From: CAZEDU01 sp964511185 | Lineage (GTDB): Bacteria; Myxococcota; Myxococcia; Myxococcales; Myxococcaceae | Direction of reading: 5' to 3' | DNA: 64,000 nucleotides | Assembly: GCA_964511185.1 (NCBI GenBank) | Contig: CAZEDU010000004.1 | Location: 1-64,000 of the forward strand | Shown here: positions 49,891 to 57,584 of the stretch, one piece after another | Position numbering within the stretch: position 1 is the first letter of the stretch | How the letters are laid out: each line of letters opens with the position of its first letter | Program-made: the position numbers and the translations under genes | The notes under the pieces: generated by a model | What the model saw: the letters and a program-made list of their open reading frames with translations, nothing else | Database searches by the model: none | What the model was told of the DNA's origin: nothing

Positions 49891-51162
49891 ATGCGCATTC
49901 GCGACCCCATTCACGGCACGATTCCGGTGAGCGACGACGAGCGCGCCGTCGTCGACAGCCTCCACTACCAGCGGCTGCGTCACATTCGGCAGCTCGGGTT
50001 CGGCGACCTGGCCTTCCCTGGCGCGACGCACACCCGTCACGCGCATTCACTCGGCGCGATGCACGTGGCCTCGCGGCTGTTCGACGCGGTCGCCGCGAGC
50101 GTTGGGCTCTCGCCCACGGTCTCGGAGCGGCTGCGCGCCGCGGTGCGCCTGGCGGTGCTCTGCCACGACCTGGGGCACATGCCGCTCTCGCACGCGTCCG
50201 AGAAGATCGCCCCCCCGCGCGCCGCGCTCGCCCTGCCGCGCTGGCTCAAGACCGGCGGCGCGCAGGCTTCGCACGAAGACTTCACCGCCAAGATTCTGCT
50301 CGACAGCGCCATCACCCAAGTCGTGCGCGAGCAGTTTGGCCGGTACGACTTGGACCCCGAGAGCGTCGTCGCGCTGATCACCGGCGACTCGCCCCCCGGT
50401 GGGACCCGCTTCGTCCACGACGGCCTCGATTGGCTGCCGCTCTTGCGCGCCATCGTGTCGGGGGAGCTGGACGCGGATCGCATGGACTACCTGCTGCGCG
50501 ATTCGTTCTACACCGGCGTGAACTACGGCCGGTACGACCTGGATTGGATCGTCCAAAACCTACAGGCGGCGCAGAAGGACGGCCGCGCGTACTTGGCGCT
50601 CTCCAAGGCGGCGGCGTTCGCGTTCGAAGACTTCCTGCTCAGCCGCTACCACATGTTCTTGTCGGTCTATTACCACCACACCTCGGTCAGCTTCGACGAC
50701 ATGCTGCGCCGCTATTACGAAGACGCGCCCGGTGAGTTCGAGATCCCCGCCGACCCCGAGCAGTTCCTCTTCTGCGACGACGTGGCGCTGGCGCAGACGC
50801 TCCGCCAATCGAAGAGCAGCTGGGCGAAGCGGATCGTGCAGCGCCGCGGGTACAAGCTGCTCGCGCAGTTCACCGAGCGGGATCAGGGCTATGACGTGAA
50901 GGCGCTCACCCAGGCGCTCGGGGCGGCGAACGTCGACCACTTCTCGCTCGAGTCGCTCGGCGTGCTCTCGAAGTACTTCCAGGAAGGCGCCGAGCCGTCG
51001 CTCTACATCGTCGACCGCTCGACCGGGCGGCTCACCGAAGTGTCGAAGTACACGCCGCTTTATCAGCGCTACAGCAGCGCTGTACGGCTCTCGCGCGTCT
51101 ACGTGCGGCCGGATCAGATCGATCAGGCCCGCAAGCAGCTCTCCGCCGTCCTCCCATCATAG
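49891..51162 (+). CDS. HD-domain phosphohydrolase (SAMHD1/dGTPase-like)
   Basis: This protein has 423 residues. The HD metal-binding site is H-x-R...HS (THTRHAHSLGAMHV), HDLGHMPLSH and ELDADRMDYLLRDS. This order is that of HD-domain dNTP triphosphohydrolases and SAMHD1-like proteins, and the LHYQRLRHIRQLGFGDLAFPGATHTRHAHS start is characteristic. It probably hydrolyses nucleotides or has a similar phosphohydrolase activity; the specific substrate is not clear. The ATG at 49891 is close to the divergent ATP-grasp gene (71 bases). It is followed by the palindromic repeat before the Nudix-MBL gene. Confidence 0.9.
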   Translation: MRIRDPIHGTIPVSDDERAVVDSLHYQRLRHIRQLGFGDLAFPGATHTRHAHSLGAMHVASRLFDAVAASVGLSPTVSERLRAAVRLAVLCHDLGHMPLSHASEKIAPPRAALALPRWLKTGGAQASHEDFTAKILLDSAITQVVREQFGRYDLDPESVVALITGDSPPGGTRFVHDGLDWLPLLRAIVSGELDADRMDYLLRDSFYTGVNYGRYDLDWIVQNLQAAQKDGRAYLALSKAAAFAFEDFLLSRYHMFLSVYYHHTSVSFDDMLRRYYEDAPGEFEIPADPEQFLFCDDVALAQTLRQSKSSWAKRIVQRRGYKLLAQFTERDQGYDVKALTQALGAANVDHFSLESLGVLSKYFQEGAEPSLYIVDRSTGRLTEVSKYTPLYQRYSSAVRLSRVYVRPDQIDQARKQLSAVLPS

Positions 51163-51171
51163 AATGACCGA

Positions 51172-51194
51172 GGGGACTGTCCCCGTTTTACCCA
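51172..51194. repeat. Palindromic repeat GGGGACTGTCCCC plus GTTTTACCC
   Basis: GGGGACTGTCCCC (51172-51184) is a perfect 6-1-6 palindrome followed by GTTTTACCC. It sits between the HD gene and the Nudix-MBL gene. From memory, similar GGGGAC-type palindromes recur in several bacterial genomes as dispersed REP-like elements. Only one copy is in this window. If translated from ATG 51164 it would give the spurious start MTEGTVPVLPK, which is why I prefer the later ATG. Confidence 0.5.
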
Positions 51195-51199
51195 AGGCC

Positions 51200-52714
51200 A
51201 TGAGCGAGCCCCTCCCCGGAGTCCCCAGCGCACCGCCCGCCGCGAAGCCGAAAGACGCCGCGGCGGTGGTGATGTTTCGCCGCGTGGGCCAGGGGATCGA
51301 GGTGTTCTGGCTCAAGCGCGGGGAGCAGCTGTCGTTCGCGGGCGGCTTCTACGCGTTTCCCGGCGGGCGGGTCGACGCGGCGGACGCGCTCGTGCCCATC
51401 GACGGCGTCAGCGGTCTCGACGCGGCGCTCAAGGCGAGCGCGGCGCGAGAGCTGTTCGAAGAGACCGGGGTGCTCGTCGCGCACGGCGCCGAGCGGCTGT
51501 CGGCCCGGGAGCGAGCGGACATGCGCCGCGCGCTGCTCGAGCGAAAGAAGCCGTTCCACGAGCTGCTCGCCGCGAAGGCGCTGAAGGTCCGCGCGGAGGC
51601 GTTTCATCCCGCCGGCCGGTGGATCACCCCCGACTTCCTGTCGAGCCGCTTCGACGCGCGCTTCTTCCTCGTGGAGGTGGACGACCGAGCGCCGGTCGAA
51701 GTGTGGCCGGGCGAGCTGGCCGAAGGGGGCTGGATTGATCCGAAGTTGGCGCTCAAGCGCTGGGAGGCGGGGACCGCGCTCCTTCACCCGCCCAACCTTC
51801 ACGCGCTGCAGGTGCTCGCGTCGTTCACTCGACTCGACGCCGCGGTGACGGCGCTCGCCAACCCTCCCCACACGCCGGGCTTCATCGCCACCCGCATCGA
51901 GTTCCAGCGCGGCATCCGGCTCTTCCCTTTGCGGACCGACACGCTCCCGCCGGCCACGCACACCAACGCGTACGTCATCGGCAACGGAGAGCTGCTCGTC
52001 GTCGACCCGGGCGCGGCGGAGGTGCGGCAGTACGCGCGGCTGCTCGCGCTGGTGGCGGGGCTCAAGGCCGAAGGCAAGCGGCCCAAGGCGGTGCTCCTCA
52101 CGCACCACCACGCGGATCACATCGGGGGCGCCAAGGCGGTGAAGGAGCGGCTCGGCGTTCCTGTCTGGTGTCACGAGCGCACCGCCGACCGGCTCGACTT
52201 CAACCCCGACCGGCTCTTGGCAGACGGCGAGGTCATCTCGCTGCAGGGGCTCCCGTCGATGGAGCTCAAGGTGCTGCACACGCCGGGGCACGCGCGCGGG
52301 CACCTGTGCCTGGTCGACATCGCCTCGAAGGCGGCGGTGGTCGGCGACATGGTCGCGGGCGTGGGCACCATCATCATTGATCCACCCGAAGGCGACATGG
52401 CCGACTACCTGCGCGAGCTGAAGCGGCTCCACGACTTTCCGGTAAGCACGCTCTACCCCGCGCATGGACCCGCCATCGCCGATGGGCCCAAGAAGCTCAC
52501 CGAGTACATCGCGCACCGCGAGTGGCGCGAGCGGCTGGTGCTCGAGGCGCTCGGTCCTTTGCCCGCGTCGATTCCGGAGATCGTCCCCAAGGCCTACGCC
52601 GACACCGCGAAGGCGCTCTACCCGCTCGCCGAGCGGAGCACGCAGGCCATCCTCATCAAGCTGGTGCGCGAGGGGCTGGTGGTGCGGGTGGAAGATCGCT
52701 ACCGGCGGGCTTGA
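51200..52714 (+). CDS. Nudix - metallo-beta-lactamase fusion protein
   Basis: The first half (about residues 18-230 from ATG 51200) is a Nudix-like domain with the box FAGGFYAFPGGRVDA followed by AARELFEETGVLVA, the metal-binding Glu pair. The second half (about 230-505) is an MBL-fold hydrolase: VVDPGAAEV, the HHHADHIGG zinc site (HxHxDH), HTPGHARGHL and GDMVAGVGTIIIDPP. A C-terminal helical region ends the protein. The two activities on one chain suggest joint repair or turnover of activated thioesters or nucleotides. ATG 51164 is the alternative start but runs through a palindromic repeat. Confidence 0.88.
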   Translation: MSEPLPGVPSAPPAAKPKDAAAVVMFRRVGQGIEVFWLKRGEQLSFAGGFYAFPGGRVDAADALVPIDGVSGLDAALKASAARELFEETGVLVAHGAERLSARERADMRRALLERKKPFHELLAAKALKVRAEAFHPAGRWITPDFLSSRFDARFFLVEVDDRAPVEVWPGELAEGGWIDPKLALKRWEAGTALLHPPNLHALQVLASFTRLDAAVTALANPPHTPGFIATRIEFQRGIRLFPLRTDTLPPATHTNAYVIGNGELLVVDPGAAEVRQYARLLALVAGLKAEGKRPKAVLLTHHHADHIGGAKAVKERLGVPVWCHERTADRLDFNPDRLLADGEVISLQGLPSMELKVLHTPGHARGHLCLVDIASKAAVVGDMVAGVGTIIIDPPEGDMADYLRELKRLHDFPVSTLYPAHGPAIADGPKKLTEYIAHREWRERLVLEALGPLPASIPEIVPKAYADTAKALYPLAERSTQAILIKLVREGLVVRVEDRYRRA

Positions 52715-52732
52715 TGGCCCCCTGGGAGACGA

Positions 52733-54580
52733 CTACGCGTTGGTCGACGTGCTCGAGGGCACCACGGTGCCGCCGCCGCGTCGCTTGATCAGCCACCAGG
52801 CGATGGGCGCCGCGATGAGCAGGAGCTGAGGCAGGAGCGTCAGCGCGTCGGGGTAGACGCCGAGCAGCTCGACGTGCACAAACGGGATCGGCTTGAGCGG
52901 TAAGAAGCCGGTCTCCTGCAGCGCGCGCAGCGATTTGCCGAGCAGCACGACCGCGGTGGCGACGAGCAGCACCGTCGAGCCGGTGAACAACGCCTTCATC
53001 GGCAGCCGGTAGCCGACGCGGCGGACGACGAGCACCAGCGCGAGCAGCACCACCAGCCCCGCGAGCGCGCCCCACATCACGCCGCTCGGCGAATCGATGG
53101 ACAGCCCTTGCAGGAAGATCGCCGTCTCGAGGCTCTCGCGGAACATCGCGCTGAACGCGACGACGAACAGACCCACGCTGCTGCCTTGCCCGAGCGCGCC
53201 CTGCATGCGGCCGCGCAGCTCGCCCATGAACTTGCTCATGTTCGCGCGCGCGTTCAGCCACAGCGCGGCGTAGAGCAGGGTGGCCACCGCGACCAACCCC
53301 ACCAGCCCCTCGAGCCACTCGCGTCCGGCCCCCGAGAGCGCGCCGCGGAAGACGAAGTAGAGCGCCGCGCCCGCGACGAGGGCGCTCCCCCAGCCCAAGT
53401 GCACCACCCGCGCGCGCTCGGTCTGACCGAGCTTCTTGAGCACCGCGAGCAGCGCCGCGATGATGATCGTCGCCTCGAAGCCTTCGCGCAGCAGAATCGC
53501 CAGCGCCACCCAGAACACCGCCCAGAAGTCGGTCTTCTCGGAGCCCACCTTGCGCGCCTGGTCGATGAGGAGCAGCAGCGCTCGCCCTTCGTCCGCCGCG
53601 CGCGGGCTCTGCGCCTCCACCGCGACCCGCGTGCGGTTGAACGCGCCCTCGAGCTCGAGCACCAGCCCTGGGTGCTTCGCGCGAAGGCGCGCCTCGACCG
53701 GCTCGAGCCCGTTCAAATACGCGTCGAGCACCGCCCGCTTGGCTTCGACCGGCTGACCCGCCTTCGACAGCTCGAGCGCGCGCTCGACGCCCTCGCGCGC
53801 GGCGATGAGCGAGCGCTCCTGATCCACCTCGGGCGGGTGGCGGCGCAGGCACGCCACCTCGCGGGCGCTGTGCTTCTCGCGCAGCGTCGCGTCGGTGCTG
53901 GTGGCGAGCGTCTCGACGCCGGAGGGCGGCGCTTTGCCGTCGTCGCAGGGCGGCTGCCGGAACGTGAACAGGAAGAACGCCAGCGCCCAGCGGTCGTCCT
54001 CATCGAGCGACGCGTAGGCGGGCATCGCGGTGCCGGTGATGCCGAAGGTGAGCGTGTTGTAGGCCTTGTACGGGGTGAGCCCGTCCATCCGCTCGGCGTC
54101 GTGGAAGCTGGCGGGCGGCGGCTCGAGGCCCGGAGCGGCGCGCCCTTTTCCGTCGCCGGCTTCGCCGTGGCAGGCGGCGCACGCGGTGGCGTACAGCGCT
54201 TTGCCGCGCTCGACGTTCGGGACTTTTCGCGGGCTGCGCGAAAGGCCACCGGCGAGCACCAGGTCTCGCACGATGGCGTTCAAGTCTTTCGGGACGCCCT
54301 CGGGGTCTTGGCCCGCATCGATGCGCGCCTTCACCGCCTCGATGCGCGGGGCGAACGTTTGGGCCGCAGGTCCCAGCGCCTGCACGGCCTCGAGCGCCTC
54401 GGCGATGAACGCGCGCTGCTCCTCCATCTCGGCCGGATCGCCGGTCGCGAGCGCGCCGGGGTAGTCGGCCTCGAGGTACTCGAGCAGCCCCACCACCCGG
54501 TGCCAGGCGCTGCTCGAGGCCGCGTGCGAGACGCCGGCCGTCCAGCACGCCAGCAAGCAGAAGAGGAGGCTCAAACGCAC
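52733..54580 (-). CDS. FTR1-family iron permease fused to cytochrome c domain
   Basis: This inner-membrane iron uptake protein has a signal peptide (CLLACWTAGVSHA), a periplasmic cytochrome c domain with CAACH at 134-138 and axial Met near 186, and a helical linker. A seven-helix FTR1 permease follows with the two iron-binding REXXE motifs REGFE (365-369) and RESLE (481-485). The 615-residue product starts with GTG at 54580; an ATG is not available. FTR1/EfeU proteins take up ferric or ferrous iron; the cytochrome could supply oxidation or electron transfer. A Fur-type palindrome lies 36-60 bases upstream. Confidence 0.9.
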   Translation of the reverse strand: MRLSLLFCLLACWTAGVSHAASSSAWHRVVGLLEYLEADYPGALATGDPAEMEEQRAFIAEALEAVQALGPAAQTFAPRIEAVKARIDAGQDPEGVPKDLNAIVRDLVLAGGLSRSPRKVPNVERGKALYATACAACHGEAGDGKGRAAPGLEPPPASFHDAERMDGLTPYKAYNTLTFGITGTAMPAYASLDEDDRWALAFFLFTFRQPPCDDGKAPPSGVETLATSTDATLREKHSAREVACLRRHPPEVDQERSLIAAREGVERALELSKAGQPVEAKRAVLDAYLNGLEPVEARLRAKHPGLVLELEGAFNRTRVAVEAQSPRAADEGRALLLLIDQARKVGSEKTDFWAVFWVALAILLREGFEATIIIAALLAVLKKLGQTERARVVHLGWGSALVAGAALYFVFRGALSGAGREWLEGLVGLVAVATLLYAALWLNARANMSKFMGELRGRMQGALGQGSSVGLFVVAFSAMFRESLETAIFLQGLSIDSPSGVMWGALAGLVVLLALVLVVRRVGYRLPMKALFTGSTVLLVATAVVLLGKSLRALQETGFLPLKPIPFVHVELLGVYPDALTLLPQLLLIAAPIAWWLIKRRGGGTVVPSSTSTNA

Positions 54581-54615
54581 GGGAAGCCAGTCTATTGAGG
54601 CCCGCCGGGCATTTC

Positions 54616-54640
54616 AATTTTGAGAATCAAAGTCAAAATT
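54616..54640. promoter_or_regulatory. Fur-type box between FTR1 and thyX
   Basis: A 25-bp palindrome has perfect 8-base arms AATTTTGA (54616-54623) and TCAAAATT (54633-54640). Its core TGAGAATCAAAGTCA (54621-54635) differs from the core upstream of rpsD (TGATAATCAAAGTCA) at only one of 15 positions. On the minus strand a TTGACT (54636-54631) could be the -35 for FTR1, but no good -10 follows. On the plus strand it is 44 bases from the thyX start. It probably controls FTR1 in response to iron; thyX is possible too. Confidence 0.75.
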
Positions 54641-54683
54641 CAGAGTTGAAGCGCCTGCCTGCAAGCGTCATTGTCCCAAGTCC

Positions 54684-56261
54684 GTGGAACTGCCTTTCCG
54701 AAGCCCTCCTCCGAAGGTGACGTTGACCAAAGGCTTCGGAAGCGACGCCTACGACAACGCCATCGCCACCGCGCGCACCTGCTACAACAGCCGCATCATC
54801 ACCGCCGAGGACGTGCGCAAGGACGAGAAGGCGCGCACGTTGCGGGACCGCATCGCGAAAGAGACCTACGAGGCGGGCCACCACACCACGATTCAGCACG
54901 CGACCTTCCAGTTCACCGTCGAGAACCTGAGCCGGCAGGCGATCTGGTCGTTCCTGCACAGCCACCCCTTCTACAACTCGGAGCAGGTGAGCCAGCGGTA
55001 CGTGGAGGTGAAGCCCGGCAACGTGATCTACCCGTCGCTGCCCGAGCCGCTCGAGGCGCTCTACCGCGGCGCGGTCGACGACATGATGCGGTGCTACCAA
55101 GAGCTCATTGAGCTGCTCACGCCGCGCGTGAGCGAAGAGTTCTTCCGCATCTTCCCGGCGCGCAAGCGCACCCCCGAGAAGTGGAGCCTGGGCATCAAGA
55201 AGCGGGCGCAGGAGGTCGCGCGCTACGTGCTGCCGATCGGCACGTTCGCGCACCTGTACCACACCATCTCCGGCCTGACGCTGCACCGCTACCACCGCCT
55301 GTGCCAGCAGTGGGACGTGCCGACCGAGACGCTGCTGCTCGTCAAGGGGATGGTCGCCGAGGTGAACCGCGTCGACCCGCTGTTCTTCTCCCGCATCGAA
55401 GATCCGCTCCCGCTCGAGCAGACGCTCGAGTACCGCGCGCTCAGCGAGCTCGGGCGCCTGAAGGCGTCGAGCCAGTCGACCCGCGCGTACCTGCAGGAGT
55501 TCGACGAAGGCTTGGGGCCGTACTGCTCGAAGCTCGTCGACCACAAGGCCAACGCGCAGAGCTCGGTCGCGCAAGGGGTCCGCGACGTGCTCGGCCTGCC
55601 GCGCTCGGCGCTGAGCGACGAGGCGGCCATCGAGCGGGTGATGTCGCCGAAGGAGAACCGGTACCTCGGCGAGGCGCTGGTGCTCACCACCGTGAGCAAG
55701 CTCACGCGCGCGCTCTCGCACGCCCACTACACCTTCCAGAAGAAGCTGTCGCACACGGCAGACAGCCAGGATCAGCGCCACCGCATGACGCCGGGCTCGC
55801 GGCCGGTGCTGCACGCGCACTTCCTCGCGGGCCACGTCGACGTGGTGGTGCCCGAGCTGATCAACCAAGCGCCTCACGCCCGCGAGCGGTACTTCGCCAC
55901 GCTCGAGCGGACCTGGAAGGCCATCGAGCGGCTGCTCGACGGCGGCGTGAGCGAGGAGATGGCGCTGTACCTGTTGCCGAACGCGTTCCCGATTCGCTTC
56001 CTCGAGTCGGGGGACTTGCTGCACCTGCACCACAAGTGGGTGCACCGGCTTTGCTACACGGCGCAGGAAGAGATCTGGCGCGCCTCGCTCGAAGAGACGC
56101 TGCAGGTTCGGCAGGTGCACCCGCTGCTCGCGCGGCACATTCAGCCGCCGTGCACCCTGCGCAAAGAGGCGGGCATCACGCCGTTTTGCCCCGAAGGCCC
56201 GCGGTTTTGCGGCGTGCCGGTCTGGAAGATGGATCTGCCCGACTTCCGACGGCTGATTTAG
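54684..56261 (+). CDS. thyX: ThyX-like flavin-dependent thymidylate synthase, double length
   Basis: The protein has 525 residues, about twice the normal ThyX length. The first half shows HTTIQHATFQFTVENLSRQA and then FYNSEQVSQRYVEVKPG, matching the ThyX segment that ends with the EQSxRY motif, but the RHR of the signature is not conserved (FLHSHPF). The second half has ALSHAHYTFQKKLSH, SQDQRHRMTPG and FLESGDLLHLHHKWVHRLC. It looks like two ThyX-type domains, of which the N-terminal one may have lost residues. The enzyme makes dTMP with FAD and methylene-THF. No thyA or folA is in the window. The call as ThyX family is good; activity is uncertain. Confidence 0.8.
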   Translation: MELPFRSPPPKVTLTKGFGSDAYDNAIATARTCYNSRIITAEDVRKDEKARTLRDRIAKETYEAGHHTTIQHATFQFTVENLSRQAIWSFLHSHPFYNSEQVSQRYVEVKPGNVIYPSLPEPLEALYRGAVDDMMRCYQELIELLTPRVSEEFFRIFPARKRTPEKWSLGIKKRAQEVARYVLPIGTFAHLYHTISGLTLHRYHRLCQQWDVPTETLLLVKGMVAEVNRVDPLFFSRIEDPLPLEQTLEYRALSELGRLKASSQSTRAYLQEFDEGLGPYCSKLVDHKANAQSSVAQGVRDVLGLPRSALSDEAAIERVMSPKENRYLGEALVLTTVSKLTRALSHAHYTFQKKLSHTADSQDQRHRMTPGSRPVLHAHFLAGHVDVVVPELINQAPHARERYFATLERTWKAIERLLDGGVSEEMALYLLPNAFPIRFLESGDLLHLHHKWVHRLCYTAQEEIWRASLEETLQVRQVHPLLARHIQPPCTLRKEAGITPFCPEGPRFCGVPVWKMDLPDFRRLI

Positions 56262-56345
56262 CGCGCCCGCCCGAAACTGGGTTTCTTGTGGACCCGGGTA
56301 GGGTCGGTGAGTAGAAGCCCCGGCAACGGAGGGCTTACCAAGACC

Positions 56346-57131
56346 ATGGACTCAACTGTCAGTGAATGGCTGAACCTCATCTTCCGCTGGGTGCACGTCG
56401 CCGCCGGCATCATGTGGATTGGTCATCTCTACTTCTTCAACTTCGTCAACTCGCAGGTCGCCAAGACGTACGACGCGGACTCGAAGAAGAAGGTCGTGCC
56501 GGAGCTGATGCCGCGCGCGCTCTACTTCTTCCGCTGGGGCGCGATGTACACGTGGGTCACCGGCCTGCTGCTCCTCGGCATCGTCATCTACATGGGCGGC
56601 GTGCAGCTCCCCAGCGAGTCGACGATGGGGCTGTGGACGTCGGTGGGCATTGGCCTGGCCGTCGTCATCTTCTCGTTCTTCCTCTACGACGTGCTCTGGA
56701 AGTCGCCGCTCGGCAAGAACGAGATGGCCGCTGGCGCGGTCTCGTTCGTGCTCTTCATGGCGGTGTCCTTCGTCTTCGCGCAGGTGATGAGCGGCCGCGC
56801 GAACTACATCCACCTGGGCGCCATGCTGGGCACCATCATGATGATGAACGTGTGGATGCGCATCTGGCCGGCGCAGCGGAAGATCATCGGCGGCATCAAG
56901 GGCACCGGCGCCGCGCCCGACGCGGCCGTCCCCGCCATGGCGACGCTGCGCTCCAAGCACAACACGTACATGTCCGTCCCGCTGGTGTTCTTCATGGTGA
57001 GCAATCACTTCCCCACCGTGTACGGCCACCAGCTGAGCTGGGCGTTCGCCGGCCTCTTCCTGCTCGCCGGCTGGGGCCTCACCAAGTTCATCTACGTGAA
57101 GTCGGCGCAGCCCGCGCCCGCGCAGTTCTAG
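56346..57131 (+). CDS. PuuD/urate-oxidase-N-like membrane protein
   Basis: This 261-residue membrane protein has about seven helices, resembling the N-terminal membrane domain of PuuD (urate hydroxylase). The start FRWVHVAAGIMWIGHLYFFNFVN carries histidines for heme binding, and HLGAMLGTIMMMNVWMRIWPAQRKII and PLVFFMVSNHFPTVYGH add further ones. PuuD has a C-terminal cytochrome c domain that is absent here. Purine genes are not nearby. It could be an electron-transfer or urate-oxidising membrane unit that uses a separate cytochrome. GGAGG is 13 bases upstream of the ATG, rather far. Confidence 0.75.
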   Translation: MDSTVSEWLNLIFRWVHVAAGIMWIGHLYFFNFVNSQVAKTYDADSKKKVVPELMPRALYFFRWGAMYTWVTGLLLLGIVIYMGGVQLPSESTMGLWTSVGIGLAVVIFSFFLYDVLWKSPLGKNEMAAGAVSFVLFMAVSFVFAQVMSGRANYIHLGAMLGTIMMMNVWMRIWPAQRKIIGGIKGTGAAPDAAVPAMATLRSKHNTYMSVPLVFFMVSNHFPTVYGHQLSWAFAGLFLLAGWGLTKFIYVKSAQPAPAQF

Positions 57132-57137
57132 GTCGCG

Positions 57138-57575
57138 ATGAAGTCGAAGCGGGAGCAGAGCTTGGGCGACGGACCGTTGTTGGCACGTCGCGCGAGCTTT
57201 CTGCTCCCGTTGTCGTTGTTGGGGTGCAAGGACTCGAAGCGGCCCGACGCGGCGGCCGCGGCGTTCTTGGACCGCTACTACATCGAGCGAGAGCCGGGCA
57301 AAGCGCTCGAGCTCGCCACCGGCGGCGCGGCGGAGCGGTTGCGCTCGGAGCAGGCGCTGCGGCAGCAGGCGGGCGCCGGCGGCGGTGTCCAGCCGCGCGT
57401 CTTCTACAAGCTCGAGAAGCAGGCCGCGCGCGGCGAGGACGTCGAGCTGACCTACGAGCTCACCATCGACTCGGCCGGCGCGAAGATGAAGAAGCGCGTC
57501 TTGGTCCTGGTGCGCGACGTCGACGGCAAGCCGAAGGTCGCGTTCTTCGCCGAGAGCGATCTGCCGGCGGGTTAA
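57138..57575 (+). CDS. Small lipoprotein of unknown function
   Basis: The product is a 145-residue lipoprotein with the lipobox LSLLGC preceded by a long basic N terminus (MKSKREQSLGDGPLLARRAS). The mature part is an alpha/beta domain with YYIEREPGKALELATGGAAERL and VELTYELTIDSAGAKMKKRVLVLV. There is no known motif. It starts seven bases after the PuuD-like gene, so probably co-transcribed. It ends nine bases before the stop of the convergent ATPase gene. The long basic tail before the hydrophobic stretch is unusual for a lipoprotein; the start might be further downstream. Confidence 0.55.
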   Translation: MKSKREQSLGDGPLLARRASFLLPLSLLGCKDSKRPDAAAAAFLDRYYIEREPGKALELATGGAAERLRSEQALRQQAGAGGGVQPRVFYKLEKQAARGEDVELTYELTIDSAGAKMKKRVLVLVRDVDGKPKVAFFAESDLPAG

Positions 57576-57584
57576 GCAGGGCGC

